Below, piece by piece: positions 28,134-40,419 of a DNA stretch of 64,000 nucleotides. The DNA lies in NCBI GenBank assembly GCA_021805865.1, contig JAJZDX010000004.1:85548-149547 (forward strand), written 5' to 3'. Position 1 is the stretch's first letter; every line of letters starts with the position of its first letter. The notes below the pieces were generated by a model. It did not search any database. It had not been told where the DNA came from and saw nothing but the letters and a program-made list of their open reading frames with translations. Origin of the DNA: Pseudomonadota bacterium. Lineage in GTDB: Bacteria; Pseudomonadota; Gammaproteobacteria; Steroidobacterales; Steroidobacteraceae. The translations under genes were made by a program, and so were the position numbers.

Positions 28134-29627
28134 ATGCGGTTCGAGATCTGGAGCAAGGGGATTGCCACACTCGAGGTGGACTGCCTCGTCGTGGGAATTT
28201 TCGAAGAGGGCGAGCTGAGCGCGCACGCGCGCAGCGTCGATGAGGCCGCCGGCGGTCGGCTGAAGAAGCTGCTTTCCCGGGGGGATTTCTCCGGACGCGC
28301 GGCCGAGACACTGCTCGTTGCGGACCTGCCCGGGCTCGCCGCCTCGCGTGTGCTGCTCACCGGCCTCGGGGCCCGGAAGGCCTTCGGCCGCAAGCCCTGG
28401 CGCAAGGCATGGGCCGCAGCCGTGGGCGCGCTCGCCAAGACCGGCATTGCCAGTGCCGCCGCAGCCCTCGAGCGTCCCGACACCGAAGCGCTCGATGATT
28501 ACTACTACGGCCGGGCCGTGGCCGAGATTGCGGGCATCGCCCTCTACCGCATCAACGACCTGAAGACCGCCAAGAAACCCAGGCCCGCCGCCCTGAAGCG
28601 GGTGCTGGCGGGCCCGGCCGCAAAAGGCCCGGCCAAGGCGCTCGAGCGCGGCCTCGCCCACGGATCGGCCATTGCCGAGGCCGCCAAGGTGCAACGGGAT
28701 CTCGCGAATCTGCCCGGCAATATCTGCACCCCCCGCTACCTGGCCGAGCAGGCGCGCGTGCTCGCGAGGAGCCACCGCTCCCTCAGCGTCCGGGTCCTGG
28801 ACGAGCCGGCGATCCGGCGCGAGAAAATGGGCTGTCTGCTCGCCGTCGCCCAGGGCAGCAGCGAGCCTCCGCGCCTGGTGGTGCTCGAGCACAAGGGCGG
28901 CAAGGCGGGCGCTGCGCCGGTGGTGCTCGTCGGCAAGGGCGTGACCTTCGACTCCGGCGGGATCTCCATCAAGCCCTCCGCGGAGATGGACGAGATGAAG
29001 TACGACATGAGCGGTGCGGCCGCGGTCATCGCCGCCCTGTCGCTCATGGCGCAGCTGCGCGCACCGCTCAACGTCGTGGGCATCGTCGCCGCGGTCGAGA
29101 ACATGCCCGACGGCAAGGCCATCAAGCCCGGGGACATCGTGACGAGCGCCTCCGGCCAGAGCGTGGAGATTCTCAACACCGACGCGGAGGGGCGGCTCAT
29201 CCTGTGCGATGCGCTGCACTACGCGCGCCGCTTCAAGCCGGCCGCGGTGATCGACATGGCCACGCTCACCGGCGCCTGCGTCATCGCGCTCGGGCATCAC
29301 CACAGCGGGGTGCTCGGCAACGACGAGGCGCTGATCCGCGAGCTCATCGAGGCCGGCGTGCGCGCCGATGACCGCGCCTGGCAGCTGCCCCTCACCGCGG
29401 AATACACCGAGCAGCTGAAGAGCAATTTCGCCGACTTCGCCAACATCGGCGGGCGCGACGGCGGCACCATCACCGCGGCGGCCTTCCTCGGCAAGTTCAC
29501 TCAGGGAATGCCGTGGGCGCACCTCGACATCGCCGGCACCGCCTGGCAGGGCGGCGCGCACAAAGGCAGCACGGGGCGGCCGACGCCGCTGCTCGCGGAT
29601 TTCCTGATCCGCCGGGCCGGACTGTAG
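28134..29627 (+). CDS. pepA: Leucyl aminopeptidase (cytosol aminopeptidase, M17)
   Basis: A 497-aa enzyme. Metal and catalytic residues appear in VLVGKGVTFDSGGISIKPS, DEMKYDMSGAAAV and the M17 signature NTDAEGRLILCDAL. It cuts N-terminal residues from peptides and in E. coli also binds DNA at xer and carAB sites. The ATG at 28134 has GGAGAA 7 nt upstream and gives the family's usual length and N-terminus. The open frame can be extended upstream to a TTG at 28002, but that part is not conserved. Confidence 0.95.
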   Translation: MRFEIWSKGIATLEVDCLVVGIFEEGELSAHARSVDEAAGGRLKKLLSRGDFSGRAAETLLVADLPGLAASRVLLTGLGARKAFGRKPWRKAWAAAVGALAKTGIASAAAALERPDTEALDDYYYGRAVAEIAGIALYRINDLKTAKKPRPAALKRVLAGPAAKGPAKALERGLAHGSAIAEAAKVQRDLANLPGNICTPRYLAEQARVLARSHRSLSVRVLDEPAIRREKMGCLLAVAQGSSEPPRLVVLEHKGGKAGAAPVVLVGKGVTFDSGGISIKPSAEMDEMKYDMSGAAAVIAALSLMAQLRAPLNVVGIVAAVENMPDGKAIKPGDIVTSASGQSVEILNTDAEGRLILCDALHYARRFKPAAVIDMATLTGACVIALGHHHSGVLGNDEALIRELIEAGVRADDRAWQLPLTAEYTEQLKSNFADFANIGGRDGGTITAAAFLGKFTQGMPWAHLDIAGTAWQGGAHKGSTGRPTPLLADFLIRRAGL

Positions 29628-29635
29628 AGAGCCGC

Positions 29636-30076
29636 GTGCGGGTGGATTTCTACGTGCTCGCGGAGGCTTCGGCGGCTGCGCGCCTCAGGGTCGCGTGCCG
29701 GATCGCCGAGAAGGCCTACCTCGCCTCGCAGACCGTGCTCGTGTGGCACACCGAGCGCGGCGAGCTCGAGAGGTTGGATGAGCTGCTGTGGACCTTCGCC
29801 GACACCAGCTTCGTGCCGCACGAGTGGCTCGGGGCCGCAGCGCCGGCGGGCGCAGAGGCACCCGTCCTGCTCGGCACGGCACCTCCAAACGCCCCGGTGG
29901 ACGTGCTGATCAACCTCGATCTCTCGGCCGAGCCGCCGCCCTTTCTCGCCGAGGTCGCCCGCGTCGCCGAAATCATCGACGGCGAGCCTTCACGCCGCGA
30001 CGCCGGCCGGGCACGCTTCAAGGCTTACCGCCAGAGAGGGCTCTCGCCCGACACGCACACCTTGCAGGCTTCCTAG
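29636..30076 (+). CDS. holC: DNA polymerase III chi subunit
   Basis: A 146-aa protein from a GTG start (MRVDFYVL), with GAGAG a few nt upstream. Conserved HolC features include the RLRVACRIAEKAYL helix, LLWTFADTSFVPHEWL and VLINLDLSAEPP. It links the clamp loader to single-strand-binding protein. Its place between pepA and valS is the standard gammaproteobacterial order and supports the assignment. Confidence 0.92.
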   Translation: MRVDFYVLAEASAAARLRVACRIAEKAYLASQTVLVWHTERGELERLDELLWTFADTSFVPHEWLGAAAPAGAEAPVLLGTAPPNAPVDVLINLDLSAEPPPFLAEVARVAEIIDGEPSRRDAGRARFKAYRQRGLSPDTHTLQAS

Positions 30077-30202
30077 CCCCGCTGCCCATGATCCCGTCAG
30101 CGACACTACGAGCGGAATGCGCCCCCTTGAGCGCTCGCGCCGGGCAGCACCGCATCGGGCCGACGGCCCACCCGACAACCTTCAGGCTTCCTGACTAGCA
30201 CG

Positions 30203-32980
30203 ATGGACAAAGTGTACGCGCCGCACGAGATCGAGCGGCGGATCTACGAGCGGTGGGAGACGAATGGCTGGTTCGCCCCCAGCGGCCGCGGCGCGCCCTT
30301 CTGCATCATGATCCCGCCGCCCAACGTGACCGGCACGCTGCACATGGGCCATGCGTTCAACCATACGCTCATGGACACCCTGACCCGCTATCACCGCATG
30401 CGGGGCGAGGACACCCTGTGGCAGCCCGGGACCGACCATGCGGGCATCGCCACCCAGATGGTGGTCGAGCGGCAGCTCGAAGCCGAGGGGCTCGGACGCG
30501 CAAGGCTCGGGCGCGAAGCCTTCGTGGAGCGGGTGTGGCAGTGGAAGGCGCACTCGGGCGGCACCATGGCCGGCCAGATGCGCCGCCTCGGCGACTCGGT
30601 GGACTGGACGCGCGAGCGCTTCACCATGGATGCGGGCCTGTCCGCGGCGGTGATCGAGGTATTCGTGCGCCTGCACGAGCAAGGGCTCATCTATCGCGGC
30701 AAGCGCCTGGTCAACTGGGATCCTGTGCTGCTGACGGCTTTGTCCGACCTCGAGGTGCAAAGCGAGGAGGAAGAAGGCCACCTGTGGCACCTGCGCTACC
30801 CGCTGGAGGATGGGTCGGGTCACGTCGTGGTGGCCACCACTCGTCCCGAGACCATGCTGGGCGACACCGCCGTGGCGGTCAACCCCGACGACGAGCGCTA
30901 CAAGCACCTGATCGGCAAGCGGCTGCGCCTGCCGCTCGCCGAGCGCTGCATCCCGGTCATCGCCGATGCGTACGTCGATCCCGATTTCGGCTCGGGCTGC
31001 GTGAAGATCACTCCCGCCCACGACTTCAACGATCACGAGATCGGCCGGCGGCACGGGCTCGCGCAAATCAACATCTTCACGCCTCGGGCCACGCTCAACG
31101 ACAACGTGCCGGAGCGCTTGCGCGGCCTCGATCGTATCGAGGCGAGGCAACGCGTGCTCGCCGAGCTCGATGCCGCAGGGCTCCTGGCGCGGACCGAGAA
31201 GCACAGGCTGATGGTGCCGCGCGGGGATCGCTCGGGCGCCGCACTCGAGCCCTATCTCACCGATCAGTGGTACGTGAGCATCGCGCCGCTCGCCGAGCCG
31301 GCGATCGCCGCGGTCGAGAGCGGGCGGACCCGCTTCGTGCCGGAGAGCTGGGCCAAGACCTACTTCGAATGGATGCGCAACATCAAGGACTGGTGCATCA
31401 GCCGCCAGCTGTGGTGGGGACATCGCATCCCCGCCTGGTACGACGAGCAGGGCAATGTCTACGTGGGGCGCGATGAGCGTGACGCGCGCACCAGACACCA
31501 TCTCGGTCCCGAGGTGGCGCTGCGTCAGGATGAGGACGTGCTCGACACGTGGTTCTCCTCCGCCCTGTGGCCGTTCTCGACCCTCGGCTGGCCCGAGCAG
31601 ACCCCGGAGCTCGCCCGGTACTACCCGACCACCGTGCTGCTCACCGGCTTCGACATCATCTTCTTCTGGGTGGCGCGGATGATGATGATGGGGCTGAAGT
31701 TCATGGGCGAGGTGCCGTTCCGCGACATCTACATCCATGGGCTCATCCGCGACGAGCACGGGGAGAAGATGTCGAAATCCAAGGGCAACGTCCTCGACCC
31801 GCTCGACATCGTCGACGGCATCGACCTCGAGTCCCTGGTGGCCAAGCGCACCGGCGGCCTGATGCAGCCGCAGATGAGACCGAAGATCGAGAAGGCGACC
31901 CGCAGGCAGTTCCCCGACGGCATCGCCGCGCACGGCACGGACGCGCTGCGCTTCACTTTCGCGACGCTCGCCTCCCCGAGCCGCGACATTCGCTTCGATC
32001 TGGCGCGTGTGGCCGGGTATCGCAATTTCTGCAACAAGCTGTGGAACGCCGCCCGTTTCGTCACGATGATGTGTGAGCACGAGGGCGGTGCCGATGATCC
32101 GGCCGCACCGGCGGAGCGGTCCGTGGCCGACCGCTGGATCCGCTCGCGCTTCGGGCGGATGCTCGGCGCGGTGCACAAGGCGCTGGCCGAGTACCGCTTC
32201 GATTACGCCGCCAACGCGATGTATGAGTTCACGTGGCATGAGTTCTGCGACTGGTACCTGGAGCTCACCAAGCCCGTGCTGCAATCGGAGTCGGCGGCCG
32301 AGGCCGCCAAGCGCGGCACGCGCCGCACCCTCGCGCAGACCCTGGAGGCGCTGCAGCGCGCCCTGCACCCGATCATGCCCTTCATCACCGAGGAGATCTG
32401 GCAGCGCGCCGCGCCGCTCGCGGGCCGCCCGGGTCCCACGGTGATGCGCTGCGCCTATCCCCGGCCGGAGGAATACGCGCCCGATGAGGCGAGCGAGCGC
32501 GAAGTCGCCTGGATCCAGGCATTCATCCTGGCCGTGCGCCAGATTCGCGGCGAGATGAACATCAATCCCTCCAAGCGCATCCCCTTGCTCCTGAGCGGCG
32601 CTTCCACACAGGACCTGGCGCACCTCGAAGAGCACAGCGCCTACCTCGAGCGCCTGGCGGGCATCGAGTCACCGGTCCTTCTCCCGGGCGCGGACCGGGC
32701 GCCCCAATCGGCGACCGCCCTGGTCGGCAACATGACGCTGCACGTGCCCATGGCCGGACTCATCGATGCGGGCGCAGAGGCCGAGCGTCTGGAGAAGCTC
32801 CTCGCCCGCGCCGAGGCCGATCTCGCCAAGGTGTGCGGCCGCCTCGCCAACCCGAGCTTCGTGGCCAACGCCCCGGCGCACGTGGTCGAAGCCGACCGGG
32901 CGCGCCAGAGCGAGCTCGAGCGCGCCACCGCGGACCTCGCCGCCCAGCTCACGCGGATCAGGCGGTTGCTGAGCATCTGA
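30203..32980 (+). CDS. valS: Valyl-tRNA synthetase
   Basis: A 925-aa class I synthetase. The HIGH-type motif is [14 protein letters not shown], the KMSKS motif is [10 protein letters not shown], and an editing domain (including [15 protein letters not shown]) lies between them. The C-terminus carries the expected anticodon-binding and coiled-coil regions. The ATG follows TAGCAC within 1 nt; ribosome-binding support is weak but the protein N-terminus fits the family. Confidence 0.97.
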   Translation: MDKVYAPHEIERRIYERWETNGWFAPSGRGAPFCIMIPPPNVTGTLHMGHAFNHTLMDTLTRYHRMRGEDTLWQPGTDHAGIATQMVVERQLEAEGLGRARLGREAFVERVWQWKAHSGGTMAGQMRRLGDSVDWTRERFTMDAGLSAAVIEVFVRLHEQGLIYRGKRLVNWDPVLLTALSDLEVQSEEEEGHLWHLRYPLEDGSGHVVVATTRPETMLGDTAVAVNPDDERYKHLIGKRLRLPLAERCIPVIADAYVDPDFGSGCVKITPAHDFNDHEIGRRHGLAQINIFTPRATLNDNVPERLRGLDRIEARQRVLAELDAAGLLARTEKHRLMVPRGDRSGAALEPYLTDQWYVSIAPLAEPAIAAVESGRTRFVPESWAKTYFEWMRNIKDWCISRQLWWGHRIPAWYDEQGNVYVGRDERDARTRHHLGPEVALRQDEDVLDTWFSSALWPFSTLGWPEQTPELARYYPTTVLLTGFDIIFFWVARMMMMGLKFMGEVPFRDIYIHGLIRDEHGEKMSKSKGNVLDPLDIVDGIDLESLVAKRTGGLMQPQMRPKIEKATRRQFPDGIAAHGTDALRFTFATLASPSRDIRFDLARVAGYRNFCNKLWNAARFVTMMCEHEGGADDPAAPAERSVADRWIRSRFGRMLGAVHKALAEYRFDYAANAMYEFTWHEFCDWYLELTKPVLQSESAAEAAKRGTRRTLAQTLEALQRALHPIMPFITEEIWQRAAPLAGRPGPTVMRCAYPRPEEYAPDEASEREVAWIQAFILAVRQIRGEMNINPSKRIPLLLSGASTQDLAHLEEHSAYLERLAGIESPVLLPGADRAPQSATALVGNMTLHVPMAGLIDAGAEAERLEKLLARAEADLAKVCGRLANPSFVANAPAHVVEADRARQSELERATADLAAQLTRIRRLLSI

Positions 32981-33096
32981 CGCCCCGCGTCCGCCAACGG
33001 CAATCCTGGCCGGCGCATGCGTCACCGCCGGGCGGCCGTCGGACGAGGTGGATGGGCCGGCTGCGCCAACCGCCGCAGCGATTGGCGCCCATCCGC

Positions 33097-34677
33097 TCAA
33101 TGCTCGCGCGTCCGGCGGAAGCTGAGGTCGGGCCAGCGCTCCAGGGTGAGCTCCAGGTTGATGCGCGAGGGAGCGAGATACACCAGCGCGCCGCTGTGAT
33201 CGACCGCCAGGTGCTCGAAGGCGCGGGCGCGGAACTCCTCGAGCTTGCGCGGATCGGCCGCATCGACCCAGCGGACGGTCTGCACGTTCACCGGCTCGAA
33301 CACGCAGGTCACTGCGTACTCGTCCTGCAGCCGGAAAGCGACCACCTCGAACTGCAGCGGACCGACCGCACCCAGGATCAGGTCATGGTTGCGCTGCGGC
33401 TTGAACAGCTGCGTCGCCCCCTCCTCGCACAGCTGCGACAGCCCCTTCTGCAGCGCCTTCATCTTCAGCGGGTCCTTCAGCACCGCGCGCCGGAAGATCT
33501 CGGGCGCGAAGCTCGGAATGCCGGTGAAGGCGAGCCGCTCGCCCTCGCTGAACGTGTCCCCGATGTTGATCGTGCCGTGATTGTGCAGGCCGATGATATC
33601 GCCCGCATAGGCCTCCTGCGCGTGCTCGCGCTCGGAGGCCATGAAGGTGAGCGCATCGGCCACCCGCACCTCCTTGCCGAGCCGCGAGTGAAAGAGCCGC
33701 ATGCCGCGCACATACCGGCCCGAGCACAGGCGCAGGAACGCGATGCGGTCGCGGTGTCCCGGATCCATGTTGGCCTGGATTTTGAACACGAAGCCCGTGA
33801 GGCGCTCCTCGAGCGGCTCGACCCGCCGCTCGCGGGCGCTGCGCGCCAGGGGTCCGGGCGCATGCCGCGTGAAGGACTCGAGCAGCTCCTGCACCCCGAA
33901 ATTGCTGATGGCCGAGCCGAAGAACACCGGCGTCTGGCGCCCGGCAAGGTAGGCATCGGGGTCGAAGACTTCGGTGGCGCCGCGGACGAGCTCGATCTCA
34001 TCGCAAACCGCGGCCGCATCGTCCGCGAGGAAGCCCCGGGCCGCCTCGCTCGAGAGTCCCTCGATGACCCGGTTCTCACCCGCCCGGCCGCGCTCGCCGG
34101 CCGTGTACACATAGATGCGGTCCTCCAGCAGGTGATAGATGCCGCGCAGCGCCCGGCCCATGCCGATCGGCCAGGTGACCGGGGCGGTGCGGATGCCGAG
34201 CACCCGCTCGATCTCATCGAGCAGCTCGATCGGGGCGCGTCCCTCGCGGTCGAGCTTGTTGATGAAGGTCATGATGGGCGTGTCGCGCAGGCGGCAGACC
34301 TCCATCAGCTTGATGGTGCGCTCCTCCACGCCCTTGGCGCAGTCGATGACCATCAGCGCCGAGTCCACCGCGGTGAGCGTGCGGTAGGTGTCCTCCGAGA
34401 AGTCCTCGTGCCCGGGGGTGTCGAGCAGGTTCACGATGCAGTCCCGGTAGGGAAACTGCATGACCGAGGAGGTGACGGAGATGCCGCGCTGCTGCTCGAG
34501 GCGCATCCAGTCCGAGGTGGCGTGGCGGGCGGCCTTGCGGCCCTTGACGGTGCCGGCCAGCTGGATGGCGCCGCCGAAGAGCAGCAGTTTCTCCGTGAGC
34601 GTGGTCTTGCCCGCGTCGGGGTGCGAGATGATGGCAAAGGTCCGCCGCCGGCGGATTTCGGCAGTGAGATCGGTCAT
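33097..34677 (-). CDS. prfC: Peptide chain release factor 3
   Basis: A 526-aa translational GTPase that recycles RF1/RF2. G1 is [15 protein letters not shown], switch I is [19 protein letters not shown]3 is [16 protein letters not shown], and G4 is INKLDRE. Length is that of RF3 and shorter than EF-G, and the N-terminal [14 protein letters not shown] is diagnostic. Convergent with valS, and 13 nt downstream of rimI. Confidence 0.96.
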   Translation of the reverse strand: MTDLTAEIRRRRTFAIISHPDAGKTTLTEKLLLFGGAIQLAGTVKGRKAARHATSDWMRLEQQRGISVTSSVMQFPYRDCIVNLLDTPGHEDFSEDTYRTLTAVDSALMVIDCAKGVEERTIKLMEVCRLRDTPIMTFINKLDREGRAPIELLDEIERVLGIRTAPVTWPIGMGRALRGIYHLLEDRIYVYTAGERGRAGENRVIEGLSSEAARGFLADDAAAVCDEIELVRGATEVFDPDAYLAGRQTPVFFGSAISNFGVQELLESFTRHAPGPLARSARERRVEPLEERLTGFVFKIQANMDPGHRDRIAFLRLCSGRYVRGMRLFHSRLGKEVRVADALTFMASEREHAQEAYAGDIIGLHNHGTINIGDTFSEGERLAFTGIPSFAPEIFRRAVLKDPLKMKALQKGLSQLCEEGATQLFKPQRNHDLILGAVGPLQFEVVAFRLQDEYAVTCVFEPVNVQTVRWVDAADPRKLEEFRARAFEHLAVDHSGALVYLAPSRINLELTLERWPDLSFRRTREH

Positions 34678-34690
34678 CGGTTTGGAAGCT

Positions 34691-35191
34691 TCAGGTGTCG
34701 GAAGCGCGGTGGGCGCGCAGGCTTAATTTCAACACGCAGGCGTCCTCGCGGCCACCGACCGCCTGGTAGTAGCCGCGGCGCGTGCCGATCTGCTGGAAGC
34801 CGAACGAACGGTACAGGCGCAGCGCCACGGCGTTGGACGGTCGTACCTCGAGGAAGGCGTCCGATACCCCCGCCGCCGCGCCCCTTTCGAGCAGATGATC
34901 CAGCATGTGCCGGCCGAGGCCGTGGCGGCGCTGCGCCTCGGCGATACACAGGTTGAGCACGTGCATCTCACCGGCCCCCATGCTCATCACGCCGTAGCCG
35001 GCGATCCGGCCCTCGAGCACGAGCACCCGGCACACATACCCGACCCGCAGACAGTCGCGGAAGATCCCCTCGCTCCACGGGAAGGCATAGGAGGAGCGCT
35101 CGATGGCGAACACCTCCGCGAGGTCCACCTGCGTCATGGGGCGGATCTGCACGGGCGGGAGAGGCTTCAGCAGCTCAGGAGCGGTCGCCAT
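34691..35191 (-). CDS. rimI: Ribosomal protein S18-alanine N-acetyltransferase
   Basis: A 166-aa GNAT acetyltransferase. The N-terminal [20 protein letters not shown] and [12 protein letters not shown] match RimI, the acetyl-CoA loop is [10 protein letters not shown], and [17 protein letters not shown] is the C-terminal GNAT signature. It acetylates the N-terminus of ribosomal protein S18. Its start lies inside the last 17 nt of the uracil-DNA glycosylase gene. Confidence 0.88.
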   Translation of the reverse strand: MATAPELLKPLPPVQIRPMTQVDLAEVFAIERSSYAFPWSEGIFRDCLRVGYVCRVLVLEGRIAGYGVMSMGAGEMHVLNLCIAEAQRRHGLGRHMLDHLLERGAAAGVSDAFLEVRPSNAVALRLYRSFGFQQIGTRRGYYQAVGGREDACVLKLSLRAHRASDT

Positions 35192-35918
35192 CGGTCGGTA
35201 TGCCTGCCATCACGCTGCGCGCGAACTTCAGGTCCTCCCACGCCTTGCGCTTGTCCGCCGGCGAGCGCAGGAGGTAAGCGGGATGATACGTCACCACGAG
35301 GGGCGTATTGCGCTCTCCGAAATGATGCACCCGGCCACGCAGCCGCGCGAGCGGCGCATCGCTCGAGAGCAGGTTCTGAGCGGCGATGCGGCCGAGCGCG
35401 AGCAGCAGCTTTGGCCGCACCAGCTCGATCTGGCGCATCAGGTACGGCAGGCAGGCGGCGACTTCCTCTGGCCGCGGGTCCCGGTTCCCCGGGGGGCGGC
35501 TCTTCAGGATATTGGCGATGTAGACATTCGAGTCGCGGCTCAAGCGGATCGAGCGCAGCATGGCATCGAGCAGCTGTCCCGCCCGGCCCACGAACGGCTC
35601 CCCCCGCCGGTCCTCCTCCGCCCCGGGCGCCTCGCCGATGACCATCCAGTCTGCCTGCGGGTTGCCAACTCCGACGACACCCTGTGTACGGCCCTGGTGC
35701 AGCGGGCATTTCGTACACTGCAGCACCTCGGCCCGAAGCCCCTGCCACCGGGCCTCGAGTGCCTCCTCGGCGGCGACGGGCGCCGGGGAGGCGGTGGGTT
35801 CACCCGCCGGCGCAGATGACTCGAGCGTAGACGAAGCAGCTCCCTCGACCGGGATGCGCGGGAGCCAGCGGTCGATTCCGATGGCCTGCAGATAGTCCGC
35901 ACGCCGGGTGCCGGGCAT
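35175..35918 (-). CDS. Uracil-DNA glycosylase family 4-like, with one Fe-S cysteine replaced
   Basis: A 247-aa protein. The catalytic segment is [20 protein letters not shown], and the second conserved block is TYHPAYLLR. Family-4 enzymes use four cysteines for a [4Fe-4S] cluster. Here Cys68, Cys71 (CTKC) and Cys156 are present, but the residue normally Cys before RPPGNRDP is Ser140 (AGC codon at 35499-35501). The first 60 residues are a Pro/Ala-rich linker. The ATG at 35918 overlaps the pssA stop (TGATG). Activity is likely, but cluster binding is in question. Confidence 0.85.
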   Translation of the reverse strand: MPGTRRADYLQAIGIDRWLPRIPVEGAASSTLESSAPAGEPTASPAPVAAEEALEARWQGLRAEVLQCTKCPLHQGRTQGVVGVGNPQADWMVIGEAPGAEEDRRGEPFVGRAGQLLDAMLRSIRLSRDSNVYIANILKSRPPGNRDPRPEEVAACLPYLMRQIELVRPKLLLALGRIAAQNLLSSDAPLARLRGRVHHFGERNTPLVVTYHPAYLLRSPADKRKAWEDLKFARSVMAGIPTDGDRS

Positions 35919-36727
35919 CAGGCGCGCCCCTCGCGGGCGGGTCGGCGATGGCGGCGGATGCGGCGCCAAAGCCACACGATCGGCCCTGATACCGCGTAGC
36001 TCCCGAATATTGCCAGCAAGATCAGGGGAGGATCGCTGGCGATCAATACGAAAGCGAGCAGCACCAGCAGCAGGGAGATGAAGCGGATCGGTCCCTCGAG
36101 GTTGATCTTCTTGAAGCTGAAATAGCTGAAGCGGCTGACCATCAGGGCCCCCGCCACCGCCGTCACGGTGAAGGCGATGATGAGTCCGGTGAGCCCCGGC
36201 TCGCGCCACTGGCTCGACAGCCACACGAACCCCGCCACGGTCGCCGCCGCGGAGGGACTCGGCAGTCCCTCGAAATAGCGCTTGTCGACGGCGGTGCGGA
36301 TATTGAAGCGCGCGAGCCGCAGGGCCGCCGCCGCCGCATAGAAGAAGCAGGCGAGCCATCCAAAGCGCCCCCAGGCCCGGCCGTACTCGGCGATCCGCAC
36401 CACGCCCCACTGGTAGGCGACGATGGCCGGGGCGAGACCGAAGGAGACCATGTCGGAGAGGCTGTCGTACTCCTTTCCGAAAGCGCTCTCGGTGTGGGTG
36501 AGACGCGCGATCCGCCCGTCGAGCGAATCGAAGATCATCGCGATGAACACCGCCATGCCCGCCGGCGCGAAGTGCTTGTCGATGGCGGCGACGATGGCAT
36601 AGAAGCCTGAGAAGAGGCTGGCGGTGGTGAGCAGGTTCGGCAGCAGGTAGATGCCCCTGCGCGGCGGCTTCGGGGCGCTCTCGCCCGCAGCCTCGGGCAG
36701 GGACTCGTGAATCGGGCTTGCGGACAT
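35918..36727 (-). CDS. pssA: CDP-diacylglycerol-serine O-phosphatidyltransferase
   Basis: A 269-aa membrane enzyme making phosphatidylserine, the precursor of phosphatidylethanolamine. The CDP-alcohol transferase motif is complete: [20 protein letters not shown], with the last two Asp in EYDSLSD. About eight hydrophobic segments follow. It begins with a hydrophilic Pro-rich N-terminus, then [17 protein letters not shown], which is typical of the type II PssA. Confidence 0.93.
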   Translation of the reverse strand: MSASPIHESLPEAAGESAPKPPRRGIYLLPNLLTTASLFSGFYAIVAAIDKHFAPAGMAVFIAMIFDSLDGRIARLTHTESAFGKEYDSLSDMVSFGLAPAIVAYQWGVVRIAEYGRAWGRFGWLACFFYAAAAALRLARFNIRTAVDKRYFEGLPSPSAAATVAGFVWLSSQWREPGLTGLIIAFTVTAVAGALMVSRFSYFSFKKINLEGPIRFISLLLVLLAFVLIASDPPLILLAIFGSYAVSGPIVWLWRRIRRHRRPAREGRA

Positions 36728-37022
36728 GGGCGACTCGCTCGGACCTGCGGGATCTCAGGCACAGGGACGGTGCATCTTAACAGTTGTCGATCCCCCCGAT
36801 GGCGCCCCCGAAACGAGCACCGCCCCGAGGGCATCATCGGACCCAGGGGCATCCCCGACAGCGGCGCGGGCGGACATCAAAGAGCGCTCAGCCACTTCGG
36901 CGCCACCCACCGCCACGCTGAACCGGGCACGATGCCCGCAGCCCGAGCTTCCAAACGGGCCGGGCCGTCCTGTTATGATGCCGGCCTCTTCAGTCTCCCC
37001 CAGACGGCTCAAGCACCGCGCC

Positions 37023-38744
37023 ATGAGGCTTTCGCAATACCCCATCCAGACCACCAAGGAAACCCCGGCCGAGGCGGAGATCGTGAGCCACCAGCTCATG
37101 CTGCGCGCCGGGCTCATCCGCCGCCTCGCCTCGGGCCTGTACAGCTGGCTGCCGATGGGACTGCGGACGCTGCACAAGGCCGAGACCATCATCCGTGAGG
37201 AGATGAACCGGGCCGGCGCCCTCGAGCTGCTGATGCCCGTGGTGCAGCCCGCGGAGCTGTGGCAGGAGTCGGGCCGCTGGCGCGAGTACGGCCCGGAGCT
37301 GCTGCGCCTGCGGGACCGCCACGAGCGCGACTTCGTCGCAGGCCCCACGCACGAGGAAGTGATCACCGACATCGCCCGGCGCGAGCTCAAGAGCTACCGG
37401 CAGCTGCCGGTGAACTTCTACCAGATCCAGACCAAGTTCCGCGACGAGATCCGGCCGCGCTTCGGGGTGATGCGCGCGCGCGAGTTCCTCATGAAGGACG
37501 CCTATTCCTTTCATGCCGATGAGGCCTCGCTCGTGCAGGGCTACCGCATCATGCACGAAGCCTACACGCGCATCTTCACCCGCATGGGCCTGAAGTTCCG
37601 CGCGGTGAAGGCCGACTCCGGCCCGATCGGCGGCGATGTCTCGCAGGAATTCCACGTGCTCGCCGACTCGGGCGAGGACGCCATCGTGTTCTCGGACAGC
37701 GACGAGTACGCCTCCAACATCGAGGCGGCCGCCGCCCTGCCGCCGCCCGGGCCTCGCCCGGCACCGGGCGAGCCGCTCACCCGCGTGTCCACTCCCGGCG
37801 CCAAGACCATCGAGGAGCTGTCGCGGTTCCTGAAGGTCGAGCCGTCCCGGTGCCTGAAGACGCTGCTCGTGGAGGGCCGGGGCGAGAACGAGGTCGTGGC
37901 GCTGATGATCCGCGGCGATCACGAGCTGAACGCCACCAAGGCACAGAGGCTGCCCGGGGTGGCGAGCCCGCTGCGCATGGCCGGCGCCGAGCGCATCCGG
38001 CTCGCCACGGGAACGGAAGCCGGCTATATCGGCCCGGTGGGCCTGCCATGCCGCCTGTATGCCGATCACGCCGCGCTCGCGGTCGCCGACTTCATCTGCG
38101 GCGCGAACGAGAAGGACCTGCACCTCACGGGGGTCAACTGGGACCGTGATGTGCAGGGCTACGTCGCGGCAGACATCCGCAACGTCTGCGCGGGTGACCC
38201 CAGCCCGAGCGGCAAGGGCACGCTGAGGCTCGCCCGCGGCATCGAAGTCGGCCACATCTTCCAGCTCGGGCGCAAGTACAGCCAGGTGATGAAAGCGACG
38301 GTGCTCGATGAATCGGGCAAGGCCGTCCCGGTATTCATGGGCTGCTATGGCATCGGTGTGACGCGCGTCGTGGCGGCGGCCATCGAGCAGAATCATGATG
38401 AGCGCGGCATTCTCTGGCCGGAGCCGCTCGCGCCTTTCCAGGTCGTGCTGGTGTGCCTCGGGCAGCAGAAGTCTCCCCAGGTGCGCGAGAGGGCCGATCG
38501 CCTCTATGCCGAGCTCACCGGCGCAGGCATCGAGGTGCTCTACGATGACCGCGACGCGCGCCCCGGAGTGAAGTTCACCGATGCGGAGTTGCTCGGCATC
38601 CCGCACCGGCTGGTGGTGGCCGAGCGCGGCCTGGCCGCGGGCAGGCTCGAATACCGGCATCGCAAAGACACCGAGAGTGTGGAATTTCCGGTCGATGAGA
38701 TGCTCACGTTCCTCAAAGGCCGCCTGGGCTCGGCGAGCCTCTGA
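37023..38744 (+). CDS. proS: Prolyl-tRNA synthetase
   Basis: A 573-aa class II synthetase starting [19 protein letters not shown]. Class II motif 2 is in [21 protein letters not shown] region, and motif 3 is GCYGIGVTR. The INS editing domain (about residues 230-380) is present, with the conserved Lys in LNATKAQRL. An upstream in-frame extension is not conserved. TTATGAT at about 36972-36978 is a plausible -10, leaving a leader of roughly 40 nt. Confidence 0.97.
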   Translation: MRLSQYPIQTTKETPAEAEIVSHQLMLRAGLIRRLASGLYSWLPMGLRTLHKAETIIREEMNRAGALELLMPVVQPAELWQESGRWREYGPELLRLRDRHERDFVAGPTHEEVITDIARRELKSYRQLPVNFYQIQTKFRDEIRPRFGVMRAREFLMKDAYSFHADEASLVQGYRIMHEAYTRIFTRMGLKFRAVKADSGPIGGDVSQEFHVLADSGEDAIVFSDSDEYASNIEAAAALPPPGPRPAPGEPLTRVSTPGAKTIEELSRFLKVEPSRCLKTLLVEGRGENEVVALMIRGDHELNATKAQRLPGVASPLRMAGAERIRLATGTEAGYIGPVGLPCRLYADHAALAVADFICGANEKDLHLTGVNWDRDVQGYVAADIRNVCAGDPSPSGKGTLRLARGIEVGHIFQLGRKYSQVMKATVLDESGKAVPVFMGCYGIGVTRVVAAAIEQNHDERGILWPEPLAPFQVVLVCLGQQKSPQVRERADRLYAELTGAGIEVLYDDRDARPGVKFTDAELLGIPHRLVVAERGLAAGRLEYRHRKDTESVEFPVDEMLTFLKGRLGSASL

Positions 38745-39375
38745 CTGCGGGTCCGCGCGCGCGGTCCGGATCCTGCTCGCCCTGGGGCTGCTCTGCACCG
38801 GCTCTAGCGCGCGCGCCGCCGGCCAGCGCGATCCGGCGCTCGCCCCCATCGTCCAGCGGGCGATCGCGCATGCCGGGTGCTTCATCGACCGTTTCGACGC
38901 CGCGGTGTGGTACACGCTCATGGAGCCGCGGCTCGAGCGCTACGTGACCAAACCCGCCGAACGGCTCAACATCCTGAAACAGGTGTACTGCGTGACCCAC
39001 CAGCGCGGCGCCTCCCGGCTCCCGCCCGGACTGGTGCTGGCGGTGATGCAGGTGGAAAGCGGCTTCAACCGCTGGGCGGTCTCACCGAGCGGCGCGGTGG
39101 GCCTCATGCAGATCATGCCTTACTGGCCCGAGCGCCTCGGCATGAAGGGATACCAGCTGGTGCGCGTGGCGCCCAACATCCGCATGGGCTGTGCGATCCT
39201 GAGGTATTACCTCAACATCACGCACGATGATGTGAGGCTCGCGCTCGAGGAGTACAACGGCAGCGTGGGCCATCATGCCTACCCCGACCGCGTTCTGCTC
39301 GCCTGGGAGCACTGGAGCGGCGCGGACGACCTGGGATTCTCCAACGCCGCGCGCTCCGCGAGCCCGGGCTCCTAG
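38695..39375 (+). CDS. Lytic transglycosylase SLT-domain protein
   Basis: About 226 aa. The SLT core reads [20 protein letters not shown] (catalytic Glu) then LMQIMPYW and, near the C-terminus, LEEYNGS. A signal peptide is visible ([19 protein letters not shown]). The only plausible ATG in frame is at 38695, within the last 50 nt of proS; an unusual start closer to the signal peptide is possible. It should cleave peptidoglycan in the periplasm. Its stop overlaps the stop of the convergent acylphosphatase gene. Confidence 0.82.
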   Translation: MRCSRSSKAAWARRASDCGSARAVRILLALGLLCTGSSARAAGQRDPALAPIVQRAIAHAGCFIDRFDAAVWYTLMEPRLERYVTKPAERLNILKQVYCVTHQRGASRLPPGLVLAVMQVESGFNRWAVSPSGAVGLMQIMPYWPERLGMKGYQLVRVAPNIRMGCAILRYYLNITHDDVRLALEEYNGSVGHHAYPDRVLLAWEHWSGADDLGFSNAARSASPGS

Positions 39376-39647
39376 GCGGTGCGAAAACCCGTCGGCGGCC
39401 GCTCCCTGTACTGCGGCGCATCGGCAACCTCCACCGAGACGACATTGGAGGCGCTCGACCCCGTCCACAGCCACTCGACAAACACGCCGACGGCCGCCTC
39501 GTCCCCGCAGGCGAGCACCTCCACACGCCCGTCCGGCAGGTTTCTCGCATAGCCGTGCACGCCGAGCTCGGCTGCGCGATTCGCGCACGTTGCGCGATAA
39601 AACACCCCCTGGACCCGGCCGGCCACCGTGCACTTCTTGCAGACCAT
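39372..39647 (-). CDS. acyP: Acylphosphatase
   Basis: A 91-aa protein of normal length. The catalytic Arg is in GRVQGVFYRA, and the catalytic Asn in GYARNLPDGRVEV. It hydrolyses acyl phosphates such as carbamoyl phosphate. TATATT (plus 39654-39659) ends exactly 6 nt before the ATG, and no ribosome-binding site is seen, so a leaderless transcript is inferred. It overlaps the transglycosylase gene tail-to-tail by 4 nt. Confidence 0.93.
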   Translation of the reverse strand: MVCKKCTVAGRVQGVFYRATCANRAAELGVHGYARNLPDGRVEVLACGDEAAVGVFVEWLWTGSSASNVVSVEVADAPQYRERPPTGFRTA

Positions 39648-39653
39648 CGGGGC

Positions 39654-39659
39654 AATATA
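39654..39659 (-). promoter_or_regulatory. Start-proximal -10 box of acyP
   Basis: TATATT on the minus strand with a 6-nt spacer (GCCCCG) to the ATG and no Shine-Dalgarno. Same geometry as at the genes starting at 4054, 20255 and 52934. Confidence 0.45.
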
Positions 39660-39732
39660 CCCTAGTATTCGCCCCTCACGAGCCCTGCGGCCGCGGGCCC
39701 GCAGCGCGAGCGCAGAATGCTCCGAGAGCTGA

Positions 39733-40344
<612 letters not shown>

Positions 40345-40419
40345 GCTAGCAGAGACCCGAGCACGAGCAGGGAGTGATCCTGGTCACCGAGCCGCGGAAA
40401 TCCCACACCTGACCCGCGC

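Noticed and set aside
30182..32635. 817-codon minus-strand frame opposite valS
   Set aside because: Complete class I synthetase motifs are on the plus strand; this product has none.
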